This document shows, piece after piece, positions 52,572 through 62,083 of a stretch of DNA of 64,000 nt; the stretch's first letter is position 1, and each line of letters opens with the position of its first letter. Location of the stretch: the NCBI RefSeq assembly GCF_022288805.1, contig NZ_JAKOPM010000010.1, positions 25,670-89,669 on the forward strand, read 5' to 3'. Source of the stretch: Corynebacterium yonathiae. Lineage in GTDB: Bacteria > Actinomycetota > Actinomycetes > Mycobacteriales > Mycobacteriaceae. The translations under genes and the position numbers were made by a program. The notes below the pieces were generated by a model. The model had not been told where the DNA came from, searched no databases, and worked only from the letters and a program-made list of their open reading frames with translations.

Positions 52572-53300
52572 CTACTTCACCTCAAGGAAGGCGGCGGTGG
52601 GGGCAAAATTGCAGCGGGATTCCTGGGTGTTCACGCCGCCAGAAAGCAGCGCGATGACGGTGCCCTTGCCGGTCTGGGCGGTGCCGGACAAGGTGGTAGG
52701 GCCGTCTTGATTGATGCCATTGTTATTCAGTGGGGTGACACCGCTGCGCAGGGTGTCAAGGTTGAACCACTGCACGTTCATCCCGCCTTGTTCGCGTGCG
52801 GCCGGTGGGGTGCCGAGGGCGGTGAAGAGGAAGACGGTTTCGCCAGGCTTTGCTCCCGGTGCTGGCATTTCGGTGGGGCCAGGAACAGCGATGGCCGAGC
52901 CCATGGCATCGCTGGTGCCGCCAATGCAGTGTGCGGAAACTGTGGGCCAGTAGAACTGGCGGAAGTTCGGGTTATTGCCCTCTGGCATGGCTACGCCGCC
53001 ATTGCCATTGCCGCCGCCGGCGAAGAATGCGAGGCCCGACAAGATGGCGTTGCGAACATCCTCGGGAATCCAAGGTTGTGCCGCAAAAGCGCGGATGCGG
53101 TCCTGGGTTTCCTGATTGGGGCGGCCGAGCTCGTCCAGCGGGCTATGGGAGGATGCCTGCTGCACCAAGGAAGAAAGATCCGGTGCGGAAGCCTGCGCTG
53201 GGGCGACGAGGGGAGAGGCGAGGCCAATGAGCGCGGCCGTGGCAGCGGCGATATAACCGGTGCGGCTGGACAGGCGCCAGGTGGTGCGGGCGTGGCTCAC
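52572..53300 (-). CDS. Secreted protein of unknown function
   Basis: A 242-residue protein with a Sec signal peptide (VSHARTTWRLSSRTGYIAAATAALIGLASPLVAPAQASA, cleavage probably after AQASA). The mature part contains SAHCIGGTSDAMGSAIAVPGPTEMPAPG and ends with ESRCNFAPTAAFLEVK; the two Cys could form a disulfide. It resembles uncharacterised secreted actinobacterial proteins, and I cannot name a function. GTG 53300 was chosen because the signal peptide then has normal length. Upstream TTGTAACAATATTACC may be part of its promoter. Confidence 0.75.
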   Translation of the reverse strand: MSHARTTWRLSSRTGYIAAATAALIGLASPLVAPAQASAPDLSSLVQQASSHSPLDELGRPNQETQDRIRAFAAQPWIPEDVRNAILSGLAFFAGGGNGNGGVAMPEGNNPNFRQFYWPTVSAHCIGGTSDAMGSAIAVPGPTEMPAPGAKPGETVFLFTALGTPPAAREQGGMNVQWFNLDTLRSGVTPLNNNGINQDGPTTLSGTAQTGKGTVIALLSGGVNTQESRCNFAPTAAFLEVK

Positions 53301-53575
53301 GTTATCAATTCCTTGGGTGCGGTCTCGGGATGGGCGTTCAAGCCCCATTAGTCACATTTGTAACAATATTACCTACAGTAACGATAGTGATGCTTATGGG
53401 AGTGTCAAGTGCATTCGCAATCTATAAGATTTTTCGCCCGTTCTATACGGTGCGTTACGGGGTAAAGCCATCCCCAATGCTGCACTTGGCCCTTTAAGGG
53501 GGTATCGTGGGAGCTCGTTCAAGATCAATTTCGCGCGCGCAAGCGCCGTAGATCCTCCGAAGGAGAACCCCACTA

Positions 53576-55486
53576 GTGAGTAATACCGAGTTCCGTAATG
53601 TTGCCATCGTCGCGCACGTTGACCATGGCAAGACCACCCTGGTCAACGGCATGCTGGAGCAGTCCGGCGCCTTTGGTGACCACGGTGAACACACGGACCG
53701 CGTCATGGACTCCAATGATCAGGAGCGCGAGCGCGGCATTACCATTCTGGCCAAGAACACGGCCATTCACCGCAAGGGCCTGGGCAAGGACGGCCAGGAC
53801 CTGATCATTAACGTCATCGACACCCCGGGCCACGCCGACTTCGGTGGCGAGGTTGAGCGCGGTATTTCCATGGTGGATGGCGTTGTCTTGCTTGTCGATG
53901 CCTCCGAGGGCCCGCTGCCGCAGACCCGCTTCGTGCTCACCAAGGCACTGGAAGCCAAGCTGCCGGTTATCATCTGCGTGAACAAGACTGACCGACCGGA
54001 TGCCCGCATCGACGAGGTTGTCTCCGAGTCCCAGGATCTGCTGCTGGAAATCGCCGCCGGTCTAGAGGACGAGGAAGCTGCGGCTGCCGCCGAGGAGCTG
54101 CTGGACCTGCCGGTTCTCTACGCTTCCGGCCGTGCTGGCGTTGCCTCCACCGAAAACCCAGGCGATGGCAACGTCCCAGAGGGTGAGGACCTGCAGCCGC
54201 TTTTCGACGTCATCTATAACGTCCTGCCTGAGCCTTCCGCTACCGTCGACGCCCCGCTGCAGGCGCACGTGACCAACCTGGACGCCTCCGACTTCCTGGG
54301 CCGAATCGCGCTGCTGCGCATCTACGCCGGCCGCATCAAGAAGGGTCAGCAGGTGGCCTGGATCCATTACGACGAGGATGGCAACCAGCACACCAAGACC
54401 GTGAAGGTCGCCGAGCTGCTGCGCACCGTCGGCTTCGAGCGTCAGCCGGCCGAGGAAGCCATCGCCGGAGACATCGTGGCGATCTCCGGCATTTCTGACG
54501 TCATGATTGGTGACACCATCGCCGATCCGGAGCACCCAGAGGCTCTGCCGCGCATCACTGTGGACGAGCCGGCCATCTCCATGACCATTGGTGTCAATAC
54601 CTCCCCGATGGCAGGTCAGGGCGGCGGCGATAAGCTCACCGCGCGTATGGTCAAGGCTCGCTTGGAGCAGGAGCTCATCGGTAACGTCTCCCTGCGCGTG
54701 CTGCCTACCGAGCGCCCTGACGCCTGGGAGGTTCAGGGACGTGGCGAGATGGCATTGTCCGTGCTTATTGAGTCCATGCGCCGCGAGGGCTTCGAGTTGA
54801 CCATCGGCAAGCCACAGGTTGTTACCAAGGAGATCGACGGCAAGACCTACGAGCCTTACGAGATCCTCACCATTGACTCCCCGTCCGAGCACCAGGGTGC
54901 TATCACCCAGCTGCTGGCAGCCCGCAAGGGTCAGATGCAGGCCATGGATGTGCGCGAGGGCGACTGGGTACGCATGATCTTCCGTGTTCCTGCCCGTGGC
55001 CTCATTGGCTTCCGCACCCAGTTCATGACCGAGACCCGCGGTGCCGGCATCGCTAACTCGATTTCTGACGGCTTGGACGTATGGGCCGGCGAGATCAAGT
55101 CCCGCCCGACCGGCTCCCTGGTTGCTGACCGTACCGGCCAAATCACCCAGTATGCGCTGATGCAGTTGGCTGACCGCGGCAATTTCTTTGTCGAGCCGGG
55201 CGCCGAAGCCTACGAAGGCATGGTCGTTGGTGCCAATAACCGTGATGAGGATATTGACATCAACATCACCAAGGAAAAGAAGTTGACCAATATGCGCTCC
55301 GCCACGGCGGATGCCACGGTCACCCTTGCTAAGGCGCACACCCTCTCCCTGGAAGAGGCACTGGAGTTCTGTGGTAACGACGAGTGTGTCGAGGTAGCCC
55401 CAGACGTCCTACGTGTGCGCAAGGTGGAGCTTTCCGCTACCGACCGCAAGCGTGCCGCTGCTCGCGCGAAGCAGATGAATAAGTAG
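53576..55486 (+). CDS. typA: Ribosome-associated GTPase TypA/BipA
   Basis: A 636-residue translational GTPase that binds the ribosome under stress and assists 50S assembly. G1 AIVAHVDHGKTTLVNGML is near residue 13. ERERGITILAKN is the switch I region, DTPGHADFGGEVERG is G3 and CVNKTDRPDARIDEV is G4. EF-G-like domains follow, ending with the TypA-specific C-terminal domain. Starts at GTG 53576 with AAGGAGA 8-9 nt upstream. The order typA-lpqW-mshB-fdxC-dapC matches the M. tuberculosis Rv1165-Rv1178 region. Confidence 0.97.
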   Translation: MSNTEFRNVAIVAHVDHGKTTLVNGMLEQSGAFGDHGEHTDRVMDSNDQERERGITILAKNTAIHRKGLGKDGQDLIINVIDTPGHADFGGEVERGISMVDGVVLLVDASEGPLPQTRFVLTKALEAKLPVIICVNKTDRPDARIDEVVSESQDLLLEIAAGLEDEEAAAAAEELLDLPVLYASGRAGVASTENPGDGNVPEGEDLQPLFDVIYNVLPEPSATVDAPLQAHVTNLDASDFLGRIALLRIYAGRIKKGQQVAWIHYDEDGNQHTKTVKVAELLRTVGFERQPAEEAIAGDIVAISGISDVMIGDTIADPEHPEALPRITVDEPAISMTIGVNTSPMAGQGGGDKLTARMVKARLEQELIGNVSLRVLPTERPDAWEVQGRGEMALSVLIESMRREGFELTIGKPQVVTKEIDGKTYEPYEILTIDSPSEHQGAITQLLAARKGQMQAMDVREGDWVRMIFRVPARGLIGFRTQFMTETRGAGIANSISDGLDVWAGEIKSRPTGSLVADRTGQITQYALMQLADRGNFFVEPGAEAYEGMVVGANNRDEDIDINITKEKKLTNMRSATADATVTLAKAHTLSLEEALEFCGNDECVEVAPDVLRVRKVELSATDRKRAAARAKQMNK

Positions 55487-55497
55487 TCAGCATCACT

Positions 55498-56160
55498 CTA
55501 GGTGGTGGTGATTGCCGCTGAAGTGGCAACCACCGCTGCAACTGCTGCCGCCTCCTCTACTACGGCCTTGACCGCTGAGGAGGCGGTTTTGTCGTATTCC
55601 ACCTCCTTTTTGATCTCCTGAATGCGTGCCCGCATTTCCCGCCGTTTCATGCCCTCTGCATCGTTTTTGAGCAGAGTATAGGCACCGGAGACTTCGCGGA
55701 GGATATCGAGGATGATGACGTCATTGACCTCGGCCGGACGCTGTGCCTGCAGCACCGAAACTAACCGCTCGCGCAGTTCTTCCTCTAATTCCAAGTCCGT
55801 CATGATGTAGCGGTCGCCGCCCCATTGCCACCACTTGGCTTTTTCTACATCGAGCTTTCCATTCGCGTGGAAATCCAAGGCGATGATTTCCCGCGGGGTA
55901 AACCAAGAAGCTTCCAGGAGGTCCTTCATACTAGCGGTCTTGTGTTGCTGCAGCTCCTCCCACGCCCAAGCCAAAACTGGGTGCTCTGGGCGCCGGGTGG
56001 TGGTTACTACCTTTTTCTTTTCAGCAAGTTCGACATGCCCTCCCAGCAGTAAGTCCGCGAGCACGGTAGCGCGCAGGGCGGCTTCATTATTGGATACCCA
56101 ATCTTCTTTCTTGCCATTGTCTTTGGTCAATAGCAGAAACATTTCTTGGCAGATGAGCAT
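55498..56160 (-). CDS. GPP34 (GOLPH3-like) family protein
   Basis: A 220-residue protein with the GOLPH3/GPP34 fold signature: MLICQEMFLLLTKDNGK at the N-terminus, then NNEAALRATVLADLLLGGHVEL. The middle contains ASWFTPREIIALDF, LEEELRERLVSVLQ and VNDVIILDILREVSGAY. Eukaryotic members bind phosphatidylinositol-4-phosphate at Golgi membranes; bacterial relatives in actinobacteria are uncharacterised. The Ala/Val-rich C-terminus could touch the membrane. It is inserted, convergent, between typA and lpqW. Confidence 0.83.
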   Translation of the reverse strand: MLICQEMFLLLTKDNGKKEDWVSNNEAALRATVLADLLLGGHVELAEKKKVVTTTRRPEHPVLAWAWEELQQHKTASMKDLLEASWFTPREIIALDFHANGKLDVEKAKWWQWGGDRYIMTDLELEEELRERLVSVLQAQRPAEVNDVIILDILREVSGAYTLLKNDAEGMKRREMRARIQEIKKEVEYDKTASSAVKAVVEEAAAVAAVVATSAAITTT

Positions 56161-56249
56161 TGGGGCCTCCCTAATAGTTGCGGTGTGAGCCCGAGTCTAG
56201 CGCCAACAATCTTCGTTTCGGCGGGGCAGAGGGACTAAAGTAGTCCGCG

Positions 56250-57881
56250 ATGAAAAAGAACCCGGCTTCAACAAGGCGCGCGGCGTCGGCAATGGCGGCG
56301 ATGCTGAGCACTGCTAGCCTCGCTTTCTTAAGCGCCTGCGCAGCTAATCCCGGCCCACCACCGGTGGTGGAGGATAATTCCTCCGCGCTGCAAGAAGAAC
56401 AGACCACCACCACAGCGACCCCGGAAGAAGAGGCACCCCAAGACGCCGATTCCGCCCAGCGCCCTACCATCTCAGTGGGCGTGGACCCGCTGCGTGCGGG
56501 TTTGAACCCGCACCTTGTGGCCAATAATTCTGAGCTGGTGGATCAGATCGCAGAACTGGTGCTGCCCTCAACCTTTCATGGCGGGCGGAGGGACGCCGAT
56601 ATCCTTGAATCTGCCTCTGAGGTAAACGCCCCCAAGGGTGTGGCGCAGCGGGTGCGCTACGTGATTGCATCGCCTGCGCAGTGGTCAGATGGGACGCCCA
56701 TTTCCGGCGCGGATTTTAGCTACCTGTGGAAGCAAATGACCACCACCGCCGGTGTGCGAGATCCTGCCGGCTACCATGCCATTTCGGCCGTCAACACCTC
56801 CGACGGCGGCCGTGTAGTCACGGTGGATTTTTCCCAGAAGGTGAAGGACTGGCACCTGCTTTTCCATAACCTACTGCCCTCGCACCTGCTGCAAGATGAT
56901 AATTTCGGCTCTGCCTTGGCCGATAAGATCCCGGCATCGGCCGGACGTTTCCTTGTCGATAGCGTGGACCGCGGCCGCGGAGTCATTACCTTGAACCGAA
57001 ACGACCGCTTCTGGGGTGCTAATCCAGCCCAAGTGGACGTCATCCAGCTGCGTGAGGTACGTGATAGTACCCAGGCGCTGAATATGCTGCGCTCGGGACA
57101 GATCGGATTTGCGGACTTTAGCCCGGACCAAACCTCAGAGGAGGCGTTAGGCCTTTTAGGGCATGTTTCGGAAAAAGCACTTACCCGTCCACGCCAACTG
57201 CGTCTGCACATGTCCACCGCGCAAGGAGCGCTGGAAGAAAGGGCAGCGCGCCGTGGCTTGGCCTCGCTGATTGACACGGATCAGGTAGCTCGCTTGGCCA
57301 CCGGCCGCGCCTCTAATCTGGAGCCCGGATATAACCCTATAAGCAAAAACACGGATGTTACCGCGTTGCGCACGCGCGCTAGTAAGAAACCGATTCGCTT
57401 TGCGGTGGACCCTACTAGCCCCACTGCCTTGGCCGCGGCAAATACCCTCTACGATGTCCTAGAAGCCCACGGGATCGACGCCGAGGTGGTCTCTGAGCGC
57501 CTGACCACAATAACTTCCAAGCTTTTGCCAACAGGCGAGGTTGATGCGGTGGTGACCTGGGAAGATATCTCCCTGAACTCGCTGGCCGCGGCAAACATCT
57601 TTAGCTGCGATGATGAGCAACCACTGGCAGGCGATTTATCCGGAATCTGCCCGGAGAATGCGAATGAGATTCGCAAGGAAATTTTGTCTGGGGCCAAGAG
57701 CCCGAAGGAAGCGCTTCGCCACATTCGAGAAGTGAACTCTAAGGAAGCGCTCTACGTGCCACTAATGGATGAGACGCGTATCCACGCGCTCGGGAAGGGT
57801 ATTGTAGGCCCCGGTCAAAGCATTGATGATTGGGACGAGGGGCTTATCACCGCGCCCCGCTGGAGGATAGATGAAGACTAA
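56250..57881 (+). CDS. lpqW: LpqW-like lipoprotein (ABC-transporter substrate-binding fold)
   Basis: A 543-residue lipoprotein of the oligopeptide-binding (SBP_bac_5) fold. The signal peptide ends SLAFLSACAANP with lipobox LSAC, and an acidic linker follows. Core motifs are TISVGVDPLRAGLNPHLVANNSELVDQIAELVLPSTF and FSYLWKQMTTTAGVRDPAGYHAISAV. There are no permease genes nearby. In mycobacteria, LpqW at this locus controls the balance of PIM and lipomannan synthesis rather than peptide uptake; I infer a related envelope role. Overlaps mshB by 11 bases. Confidence 0.85.
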   Translation: MKKNPASTRRAASAMAAMLSTASLAFLSACAANPGPPPVVEDNSSALQEEQTTTTATPEEEAPQDADSAQRPTISVGVDPLRAGLNPHLVANNSELVDQIAELVLPSTFHGGRRDADILESASEVNAPKGVAQRVRYVIASPAQWSDGTPISGADFSYLWKQMTTTAGVRDPAGYHAISAVNTSDGGRVVTVDFSQKVKDWHLLFHNLLPSHLLQDDNFGSALADKIPASAGRFLVDSVDRGRGVITLNRNDRFWGANPAQVDVIQLREVRDSTQALNMLRSGQIGFADFSPDQTSEEALGLLGHVSEKALTRPRQLRLHMSTAQGALEERAARRGLASLIDTDQVARLATGRASNLEPGYNPISKNTDVTALRTRASKKPIRFAVDPTSPTALAAANTLYDVLEAHGIDAEVVSERLTTITSKLLPTGEVDAVVTWEDISLNSLAAANIFSCDDEQPLAGDLSGICPENANEIRKEILSGAKSPKEALRHIREVNSKEALYVPLMDETRIHALGKGIVGPGQSIDDWDEGLITAPRWRIDED

Positions 57882-58740
57882 GGACTTAACCGGCTATCGC
57901 GTGGTGGCAGTCCACGCTCACCCGGATGATGAAACCCTTTTTATGGGCGGTACCCTGGCGACCTTAGCCGCACGCGGTGCCGAAGTTACCGTTATTACGC
58001 TCACCCTGGGCGAGGACGGCGAGGTTATCGGTGAGCCCTACCAAGGCCTGGCCGACCATGATCAGCTCGGCGGCTTTCGCGCCCGCGAATTAGCCAACGC
58101 GCTGGAGGCTCTAGGAGTAAAGGGAATCCAGTTGGGCGGTTTCGGCCACTTCCGTGACTCCGGCATGGCGGGCTCACCCTCGCACGAAAACCCGCGCGTG
58201 CTGGTCAACCGCATCGATGAGGCAGCCGATTTCCTTAGCGATGAGTTCGAGGTGATTGAACCGCACGCCATTTTGACCTACGGGCCCGATGGCGGGTACG
58301 GCCACCCGGACCACATTGCGGTGCATAAGGCGGTGATGAAGGCGGCGTCGCCAAGCGTGCGTATTTGGTACGGCATTTTTGAACGCTCCGCTAACTATGC
58401 CGGCCTGGAAACCCTCGATGCCCCAGCTGGATGGACCAAGCCCAGCCAGGAGTACTTGGACAATTTCACCAACGAGGGCGCCGATGTCACCGTTGCCCTC
58501 TCCAGCGCCGCACTGGACGCCAAGCGCCGCGCCATGCGCGCTCACGCCTCCCAAATCTGGTTGGCCGATGGCTCTACTACCCGCACCAATCCCACGGCCG
58601 CCGTGGCCGCGCTGCATGAACCTGAGCGTGTACCCGGCGCCTTTGGCCTGTCCAACCTGCTAGTAATGCCACTGCTGCCGGCCGAATACTTCCAGCTGGG
58701 CCAAGGCGAGCCAGCCGATGATTTGCTCGGTGGCCTCTGA
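57871..58740 (+). CDS. mshB: GlcNAc-inositol deacetylase MshB
   Basis: Zinc deacetylase of mycothiol synthesis: it removes the acetyl group from GlcNAc-inositol. The 289-residue protein has VVAVHAHPDDETLFMGGTLA (zinc ligands in HPDD), LTYGPDGGYGHPDHIAVHKAV with the third ligand, and RAHASQIW. It is a paralogue of Mca at 930; the locus after lpqW fits MshB (Rv1170) and not Mca. It is translationally coupled to lpqW upstream and to the small membrane-protein gene downstream (TGATG). Confidence 0.94.
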   Translation: MKTKDLTGYRVVAVHAHPDDETLFMGGTLATLAARGAEVTVITLTLGEDGEVIGEPYQGLADHDQLGGFRARELANALEALGVKGIQLGGFGHFRDSGMAGSPSHENPRVLVNRIDEAADFLSDEFEVIEPHAILTYGPDGGYGHPDHIAVHKAVMKAASPSVRIWYGIFERSANYAGLETLDAPAGWTKPSQEYLDNFTNEGADVTVALSSAALDAKRRAMRAHASQIWLADGSTTRTNPTAAVAALHEPERVPGAFGLSNLLVMPLLPAEYFQLGQGEPADDLLGGL

Positions 58741-59117
58741 TGCGCACGGATTTTAGCCGCGGCGAGCAGGTAACGGGTCTGGTTTGGTTGGGCTTTGGCG
58801 CGCTGTTGTCGGTTTTTCTTGAGGTCATTTACCTCACCGCGCGCATCCCATTGTCTGATGGGGCGAGCGTGGCCTTTCCCATCACCATTGTGATCGCGTG
58901 GTGGTTTAACTCCGTGCTCACTCGCACTGCCCGGCTATGGAGCCCTGCGCCGATGGTGGGCGCCATCCCGCTCATCGTATGGGGCTTGGGCTTTTTTGCC
59001 TTCATGCTGCTGGTGCCAATGACAGGAGACATGCTCTTGGCCAATAATATTCTCAGCCTGCTCCTGCTTTTGGCGGGGATAGGCGGCGGCGTTTGGCCAT
59101 TTTTCAAGCAGAAGTGA
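58740..59117 (+). CDS. Small four-helix membrane protein (Rv1171-like)
   Basis: A 125-residue membrane protein with four helices (GLVWLGFGALLSVFLEVIYLT; VAFPITIVIAWWFNSVLT; AIPLIVWGLGFFAFMLLVP; ILSLLLLLAGIGGGVWPFF). Its ATG overlaps the mshB stop by one base. The same small protein occurs downstream of mshB in mycobacteria and is uncharacterised. A role tied to mycothiol or the envelope is speculative. Confidence 0.8.
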   Translation: MRTDFSRGEQVTGLVWLGFGALLSVFLEVIYLTARIPLSDGASVAFPITIVIAWWFNSVLTRTARLWSPAPMVGAIPLIVWGLGFFAFMLLVPMTGDMLLANNILSLLLLLAGIGGGVWPFFKQK

Positions 59118-59170
59118 CATACTATTAAACACCCCAAATCCGAGACATCAGGAAGTTTCAAGGAATCCCC

Positions 59171-59494
59171 ATGACTTATACGATCGCACAGCCTTGCGTT
59201 GACGTAATGGACCGCGGCTGCGTTGAGGAATGCCCTGTTGACTGCATCTACGAGGGCAAGCGCATGCTCTACATCCACCCGGATGAGTGCGTGGACTGCG
59301 GTGCCTGCGAGCCGGCTTGCCCGGTCGAGGCCATCTTCTACGAGGACGACGTTCCCGATGAGTGGCTGGACTATAACGACGCCAACGCGGCCTTCTTCGA
59401 TGACCTGGGCTCCCCGGGCGGCGCTGCGGCCCTCGGGCCGCAGGACTTTGACGTCCCGATGATCGCCGCGCTTCCGCCGCAGAATCAGGAGTAA
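59171..59494 (+). CDS. fdxC: Seven-iron ferredoxin FdxC
   Basis: A 107-residue soluble electron carrier. The N-terminal half has Cys spacing for one [3Fe-4S] and one [4Fe-4S] cluster: [17 protein letters not shown] and [15 protein letters not shown]. The C-terminal part is acidic. In actinobacteria this ferredoxin serves cytochromes P450 and other acceptors. It ends four bases before dapC, the conserved neighbour. Confidence 0.95.
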   Translation: MTYTIAQPCVDVMDRGCVEECPVDCIYEGKRMLYIHPDECVDCGACEPACPVEAIFYEDDVPDEWLDYNDANAAFFDDLGSPGGAAALGPQDFDVPMIAALPPQNQE

Positions 59495-59497
59495 GAC

Positions 59498-60586
59498 ATG
59501 GCACGCACACCGCTAGGAAAGACGCTTCCAGACTTCCCCTGGGATTCGCTGGCCGGCGCCAAGAAGAAGGCCCAGGCCCACCCGGGTGGAATCGTCGACC
59601 TCTCGGTGGGCAACCCCGTTGACCCAGTAGCTCCAGGCGTGCAGCTTGCGTTGACCGCAGCCGCGCAGGCCCCCGGCTACCCGCAGACCGCCGGCACCCC
59701 GGAGCTGCGCGAAGCCATCGCCGCAGCGCTGACCCGACGCTACAACATGCAAGTAAGTCGAGTCCTGCCGGTGGTCGGCACCAAAGAGGCCATCGCCTGG
59801 CTGCCTACGCTCTTAGGCATGCGCGGCGAGACCGTCGCCTTCCCCTCGGTGGCCTATCCCACCTACGAAGTAGGCGCACTACTCGCCGGAGCCACTCCGC
59901 TGCGTGCGGATTCCGATTTCCAAGACGCCTCTTTAGTCTTTTTGAACTCGCCGTCCAATCCCACGGGCCGTGTGCTCGGGGTGGAGGAGCTGCGTCGCAT
60001 CGTGGCGTGGGCGCGCGAGTCCGGCGCCATCATCGCCTCCGATGAGTGCTATATGAGTTTGGGGTGGAATGACGATAATCCGCCGGTGTCCATCCTCGAT
60101 CCGCGCGTGACCGACGGTGATAACACCGGGCTCATTGCCATGCATTCGCTATCCAAGACCGCGAATATGGCTTCCTACCGCGCCGGCTTCTTCGCGGGCG
60201 ATAACGACCTCATCGACGAGCTGCTACTGCTGCGCAAGCACGCCGGCCTCATCGTTCCGGGACCCATTCAGGCCGCCATGGTCGCCGCGCTTAACGACGA
60301 CGACACCGAGACGCTTCAGCGCAACCGCTACGCCTCCCGTCGCGCGGTGCTCATGCACGCGCTTGTCGACGCCGGATTTACCATCGACCACTCCGATGCC
60401 GGCATGTACCTCTGGGCCACCCGCGGCGAGAATTGCCGCGAGACCATCGACTGGCTTGCCGAGCGAGGTATCCTCGCCGCCCCTGGTGACTTCTATGGCC
60501 CAGCAGGCGAGAAGCACGTGCGCATTGGTCTCAACGGCACCGATGAGCGCATCGATGCTGCAGTAGACCGCCTCGCCGGTGCCTAA
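59498..60586 (+). CDS. dapC: Succinyldiaminopimelate transaminase
   Basis: PLP aminotransferase of the succinylase branch of lysine and meso-diaminopimelate synthesis. The 362-residue protein has the fold-I pattern: VVGTKEAIAWLP (cofactor loop), LNSPSNPTGRV, ASDECYMSLGW, and the PLP lysine in AMHSLSKTANMASYRAGFF near residue 231. The C-terminal Arg region is KHVRIGLNGTDER. Location after fdxC supports DapC over other class I aminotransferases. It overlaps the following gene by eight bases. Confidence 0.93.
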   Translation: MARTPLGKTLPDFPWDSLAGAKKKAQAHPGGIVDLSVGNPVDPVAPGVQLALTAAAQAPGYPQTAGTPELREAIAAALTRRYNMQVSRVLPVVGTKEAIAWLPTLLGMRGETVAFPSVAYPTYEVGALLAGATPLRADSDFQDASLVFLNSPSNPTGRVLGVEELRRIVAWARESGAIIASDECYMSLGWNDDNPPVSILDPRVTDGDNTGLIAMHSLSKTANMASYRAGFFAGDNDLIDELLLLRKHAGLIVPGPIQAAMVAALNDDDTETLQRNRYASRRAVLMHALVDAGFTIDHSDAGMYLWATRGENCRETIDWLAERGILAAPGDFYGPAGEKHVRIGLNGTDERIDAAVDRLAGA

Positions 60587-61418
60587 TTCTGGCAGGCCTC
60601 CCGCACGCGGGGGCATATCCCCGCGCAAGACGGTCCTGCGCGACCACGTGCCCGAGCAAGGGGAGTACTTCGCCGCCCGTGCCGGCGATTCCCCCTATCC
60701 ACCTGGGACTCTGCTGCCGGCTGGGGCCGAGCTGCCGCGTCCCGTGCCCGCCTGGTATCACCCCACTGTGCCTGCCGAGCGCCCCATTCCTTTCGACTAC
60801 TCAGTCATCTACGCCGACCGCGACCTCATCGTGGCCGATAAGCCGCACTTTCTGCCCACGACCACCAATGGCCGATTACAACGCGAAACTCTCCAAACCC
60901 GGCTGCGCGTGGATTTCGGTGAAGACGATATTGTGCCCCTGCACCGCCTAGACCGCCTGACGGCTGGCCTCGTCATCTGCTCCCGCAATCCCGAAACCCG
61001 CGCCGCCTACCAGCGCATCTTCCTGGAGGGGAGTGCGGTGAAGAGGTATCGGGGCGTCGTCAAGCAGGCGCTTTTCGTGGACCGGGAAATTGCCCTGCGT
61101 ATGCGCAAGCCCCGTGGCTCGCGCCAGGTGCGCGTCGTCCCTGACGGCGCGCCCACCTCTACGTATGTGCGCGCGGCCGGCCGGGAGGTGGCCATGTGGC
61201 CGCGCACCGGCCATACCCACCAGCTGCGAGTGCTGCTCAATTACCTCGGCCACCCGCTGCTCGGCGACGATACCTATCCCGCCCCGCGCAAGCTCGACCT
61301 GTATGATTTTCGCACCCCGCTCGCCCTACTCCATGAGGCTATCTCTTTTATAGATCCTCTATCACAATCCGAGCGTCAATTTTTCAGTTCGCAGGACTTA
61401 AGAACTACAATCGAGTAG
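60579..61418 (+). CDS. RluA-family RNA pseudouridine synthase
   Basis: A 279-residue pseudouridine synthase with the catalytic Asp in VPLHRLDRLTAGLVI (near residue 124), VVADKPHFLPTTTNG upstream, and GHTHQLRVLLNYLGHPLLGD downstream (near residue 210). A variable N-terminal extension of about 75 residues precedes the catalytic domain. The target RNA (23S rRNA or tRNA) is unknown. The GTG start at 60579 lies within dapC; the true start may be slightly further downstream. Confidence 0.88.
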   Translation: MPNSGRPPARGGISPRKTVLRDHVPEQGEYFAARAGDSPYPPGTLLPAGAELPRPVPAWYHPTVPAERPIPFDYSVIYADRDLIVADKPHFLPTTTNGRLQRETLQTRLRVDFGEDDIVPLHRLDRLTAGLVICSRNPETRAAYQRIFLEGSAVKRYRGVVKQALFVDREIALRMRKPRGSRQVRVVPDGAPTSTYVRAAGREVAMWPRTGHTHQLRVLLNYLGHPLLGDDTYPAPRKLDLYDFRTPLALLHEAISFIDPLSQSERQFFSSQDLRTTIE

Positions 61419-61448
61419 TTATTAAATCACTGGCTAGAAAGGCGGCCC

Positions 61449-62012
61449 ATGGCAGACCTCAGCGTCGCGCGCTTTGTGTCCAATTTTGGGCAGTTTCTCA
61501 AATTCGGCATCGTCGGCGGCTCCGGTACCGCGGTTAATCTCTTTGTGGTCTATTTGTGTAGAAAGATTACTTGGTGGTCTGGCGGCATCGAGGCGGATGA
61601 TCCCTTCATCAATCTCTTCGGCTCTGTTTTCCATATCCGTTGGTACCATGTGTTTTTGACCATTGCGTTCTTGGTCGCCAACACTTGGAACTACCAGCTG
61701 AATCGCATGTGGACTTTCCGATCGGTGGCGAAGGTGTCTTGGCTGCGCGGTTTCTTCCCATTCCTTCTCGCTGGAATTGGAGCTTTTATCGTAAGCCAAG
61801 TTGTGGCGACACTGTTAATGAATCCGACTTCGCCGCTGCACTTGCCCTCAGACATTCTGGATAATTCGACCGGTCTGCGTACAAAGGTGTACTGGGCATC
61901 AGCCATTTCTATCATTGTCGCTATGCCGATTAACTTTATCTTGAACAAGCTGTGGACCTTCCGCTCGAAGCCGAAGACGCCGCAACTTGTCGAGGAAACC
62001 GAGCCGGCCTAG
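61449..62012 (+). CDS. GtrA family membrane protein
   Basis: A 187-residue protein with four transmembrane helices. GtrA signatures are FLKFGIVGGSGTAVNLFVVYL, ANTWNYQLNRMWTFRSV and PINFILNKLWTFRSK. GtrA proteins help move polyprenyl-linked sugars across the membrane for envelope glycan modification, for example of arabinogalactan. GtrA is often next to a glycosyltransferase, but none is adjacent here. Starts at ATG 61449, about eight bases after GAAAGG. Confidence 0.9.
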   Translation: MADLSVARFVSNFGQFLKFGIVGGSGTAVNLFVVYLCRKITWWSGGIEADDPFINLFGSVFHIRWYHVFLTIAFLVANTWNYQLNRMWTFRSVAKVSWLRGFFPFLLAGIGAFIVSQVVATLLMNPTSPLHLPSDILDNSTGLRTKVYWASAISIIVAMPINFILNKLWTFRSKPKTPQLVEETEPA

Positions 62013-62034
62013 CTAGGTCCCGTATTTCCTTCCT

Positions 62035-62080
62035 CTCCGCCCCCGCGCTCACCAGCGCAGGCTGGCGGAGATTTTTCTTT
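62035..62080 (+). terminator. Terminator after the GtrA gene
   Basis: CTCCGCC (62035-62041) pairs with GGCGGAG (62064-62070), with an inner CCAGC/GCTGG hairpin, followed by ATTTTTCTTT. Confidence 0.75.
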
Positions 62081-62083
62081 CTC

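Noticed and set aside
52077..53351. A 424-codon plus-strand frame opposite the DUF402 and secreted-protein genes
   Set aside because: The minus-strand genes have a DUF402 fold and a signal peptide and are perfectly abutted; the plus frame is a shadow.
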